Of a DNA stretch of 64,000 nt, positions 63,163-64,000 are shown one piece after another (position 1 is the stretch's first letter; each line of letters begins with the position of its first letter). This stretch comes from Fimbriimonas ginsengisoli Gsoil 348 (GTDB lineage: Bacteria; Armatimonadota; Fimbriimonadia; Fimbriimonadales; Fimbriimonadaceae). The stretch spans positions 1,984,001-2,048,000 of the forward strand of contig NZ_CP007139.1 of NCBI RefSeq assembly GCF_000724625.1. Direction: 5' to 3'. The position numbers and the translations under genes were made by a program. The notes under the pieces were generated by a model that was given only the letters and a program-made list of their open reading frames with translations, searched no databases and had not been told where the DNA came from.

Positions 63163-63788
63163 TGGAAGTTCTCGAACTTGGACGTATGGCGTATCAGCCG
63201 TGCGTGGAGTTGCAGAGGTCGATCTTGGAGGAGGTCGTCGAGCGAGAACGCGCTTCGACGCTGATCTTAGTCGAACACGATCCAGTGCTTACGCTTGGGG
63301 CGAATTTTCATGAGGAAAACCTTCTTTTGCCGATTGGCGAATACGAGCGGAAAGGGATCGAGGTCGTCAGAACCGATCGAGGCGGGGACGTCACTTTTCA
63401 CGGGCCGGGTCAGCTTGTCGCCTACCCGATATTCGATCTGCAGCCGCTCGGGAAAGACCTCCACCGGTGGCTTCGGGAGCTGGAGGAGACGGTAATTACG
63501 GCCTTAGCGACCTGGGAGCTCGAAGGAACCCGGAACCCGATCAATACGGGAGTCTGGATCGGCAATCGGAAGATCTGCGCGATGGGGATCAAGGTGCGTC
63601 GCTGGGTGTCGATGCATGGGCTCGCGCTGAATTGCGACGCCGACCTTTCCCCGTTTAATCTCGTGGTGCCATGCGGCATCCGCGGGGCGTACGGCGTAAC
63701 CTCGATTTCGAGGGAATGTGGTCGAACCGTGCCCGTCGACGAGGCCAAGCCGGTGTTGATCGAGGCTTTTCGGTCGAGGTACGGATAG
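63162..63788 (+). CDS. lipB: Lipoyl(octanoyl) transferase
   Basis: Moves octanoyl from acyl carrier protein to the lipoyl domains of 2-oxoacid dehydrogenases, the first step of lipoate synthesis. 208 residues. RGGDVTFHGPGQLVAYPI (substrate loop), AMGIKVRRWVSMHGLALN with the catalytic Lys, and LVVPCGI with the active-site Cys are intact. GTG start overlapping the stop of the previous gene by one base. lipA is not in the window. Confidence 0.95.
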   Translation: MEVLELGRMAYQPCVELQRSILEEVVERERASTLILVEHDPVLTLGANFHEENLLLPIGEYERKGIEVVRTDRGGDVTFHGPGQLVAYPIFDLQPLGKDLHRWLRELEETVITALATWELEGTRNPINTGVWIGNRKICAMGIKVRRWVSMHGLALNCDADLSPFNLVVPCGIRGAYGVTSISRECGRTVPVDEAKPVLIEAFRSRYG

Positions 63789-64000
63789 CAATCGCAGACA
63801 GACAACATTCAATCTGTTGATGCCCAGAGGGATCTGCGACCGCCTCCGGGGTCGGTTCAGACGGGCCTCTGTTCCCCGGGTAGGAAACCCGGGGCTAATT
63901 TCTGGCACCCCTTCGGGGTGGATGCCCAGAGGGAAGAATTTCAATGTGCCGTGCCGATCTAACGCCCGTTAGGGAACGGAGATATGGAGGACTTCGCCTA
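63789..64000. repeat. Intergenic repeat region at the window's end
   Basis: A direct repeat GATGCCCAGAGGGA occurs at 63819-63832 and 63921-63934. Between them are strong hairpins CCCCGGGT/ACCCGGGG near 63876-63895 and CACCCC/GGGGTG near 63907-63920. The phrase GGGGCTAA links it to the repeats at 39.1-39.4 kb. No gene start is certain before the window ends. Confidence 0.6.

Noticed and set aside
1-64000. tRNA or rRNA genes
   Set aside because: I scanned for TTCGANNC-type loops within cloverleaf context and for rRNA landmarks and found none that I could support.

Overview
This is a bacterial chromosome segment of roughly 60% GC that is almost entirely genic, with both strands used about equally. 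The gene set points to a Gram-negative-type heterotroph: many lipoproteins, a Tat ferritin-like protein, menaquinone genes (menG plus polyprenyl synthase), PyrR and the long form of HisG. HAF-repeat and ferritin-like secreted proteins, Gly-rich Spy-like proteins and abundant dispersed hairpin repeats resemble what I know of Armatimonadota (Fimbriimonadales). That placement is inference; there is no rRNA here to confirm it.

Layout. 0-4.5 kb: partial GNAT acetyltransferase, HAD phosphatase, secreted amidohydrolase, Tat ferritin-like protein. 4.5-8 kb: pyrimidine operon pyrR-pyrB-[yefM-yoeB]-pyrC, with a complete toxin-antitoxin pair sitting between pyrB and pyrC; pyrD stands apart at 12.2 kb. 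8-16 kb: small secreted metal-ligand-rich proteins, maf, a DegT aminotransferase, and a DUF1611 plus enolase-superfamily epimerase pair. 16-25 kb: K+ channel, GH2 beta-mannosidase, a RAYT transposase inside 51-bp inverted repeats, an ABC exporter, and a secreted phosphotransfer enzyme related to PEP synthase. 25-35 kb: envelope proteins, GT2 and FemAB/CelD-like enzymes, DinG-like helicase, APH-like kinase. 35-43 kb: cupredoxin, menaquinone genes, hisG, a 0.7-kb gene-free stretch rich in hairpins, an oligopeptide-binding protein. 43-52 kb: coaD, GDSL hydrolase, an OmpR/EnvZ-type two-component system followed by a Gly-rich Spy-like protein, FAD enzyme. 52-64 kb: pckA between two hairpin-repeat clusters, purS, a second toxin-antitoxin pair, esterase-gmk-[RAYT]-coaBC-amidohydrolase, RNase P RNA, a membrane cyclase-like protein, lipB.

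Three themes run across the window. First, at least 20 starts (ATG or GTG) lack a Shine-Dalgarno sequence and instead carry a -10-like TANNNT or CATAAT hexamer ending only 5-9 nt before the start codon. This suggests widespread leaderless transcription, with Shine-Dalgarno sites mostly kept inside operons. Second, there are two independent RAYT/REP systems: one with GCGAAG..CTTCGC hairpins, and one with GGCTNGAAGCC-type hairpins whose outer stems covary and which form five clusters at gene ends. Third, toxin-antitoxin and RAYT units have entered housekeeping operons without separating them from their neighbours by more than a few bases.

The most interesting observations are the leaderless-start signature, the RAYT2 unit in the gmk-coaBC interval, the covarying hairpin clusters, the YefM-type operator with 12-bp spacing in the pyr operon, a terminator whose stem contains the next gene's start codon, and the pairing of a Gly-rich sensor kinase with a Gly-rich Spy-like protein.
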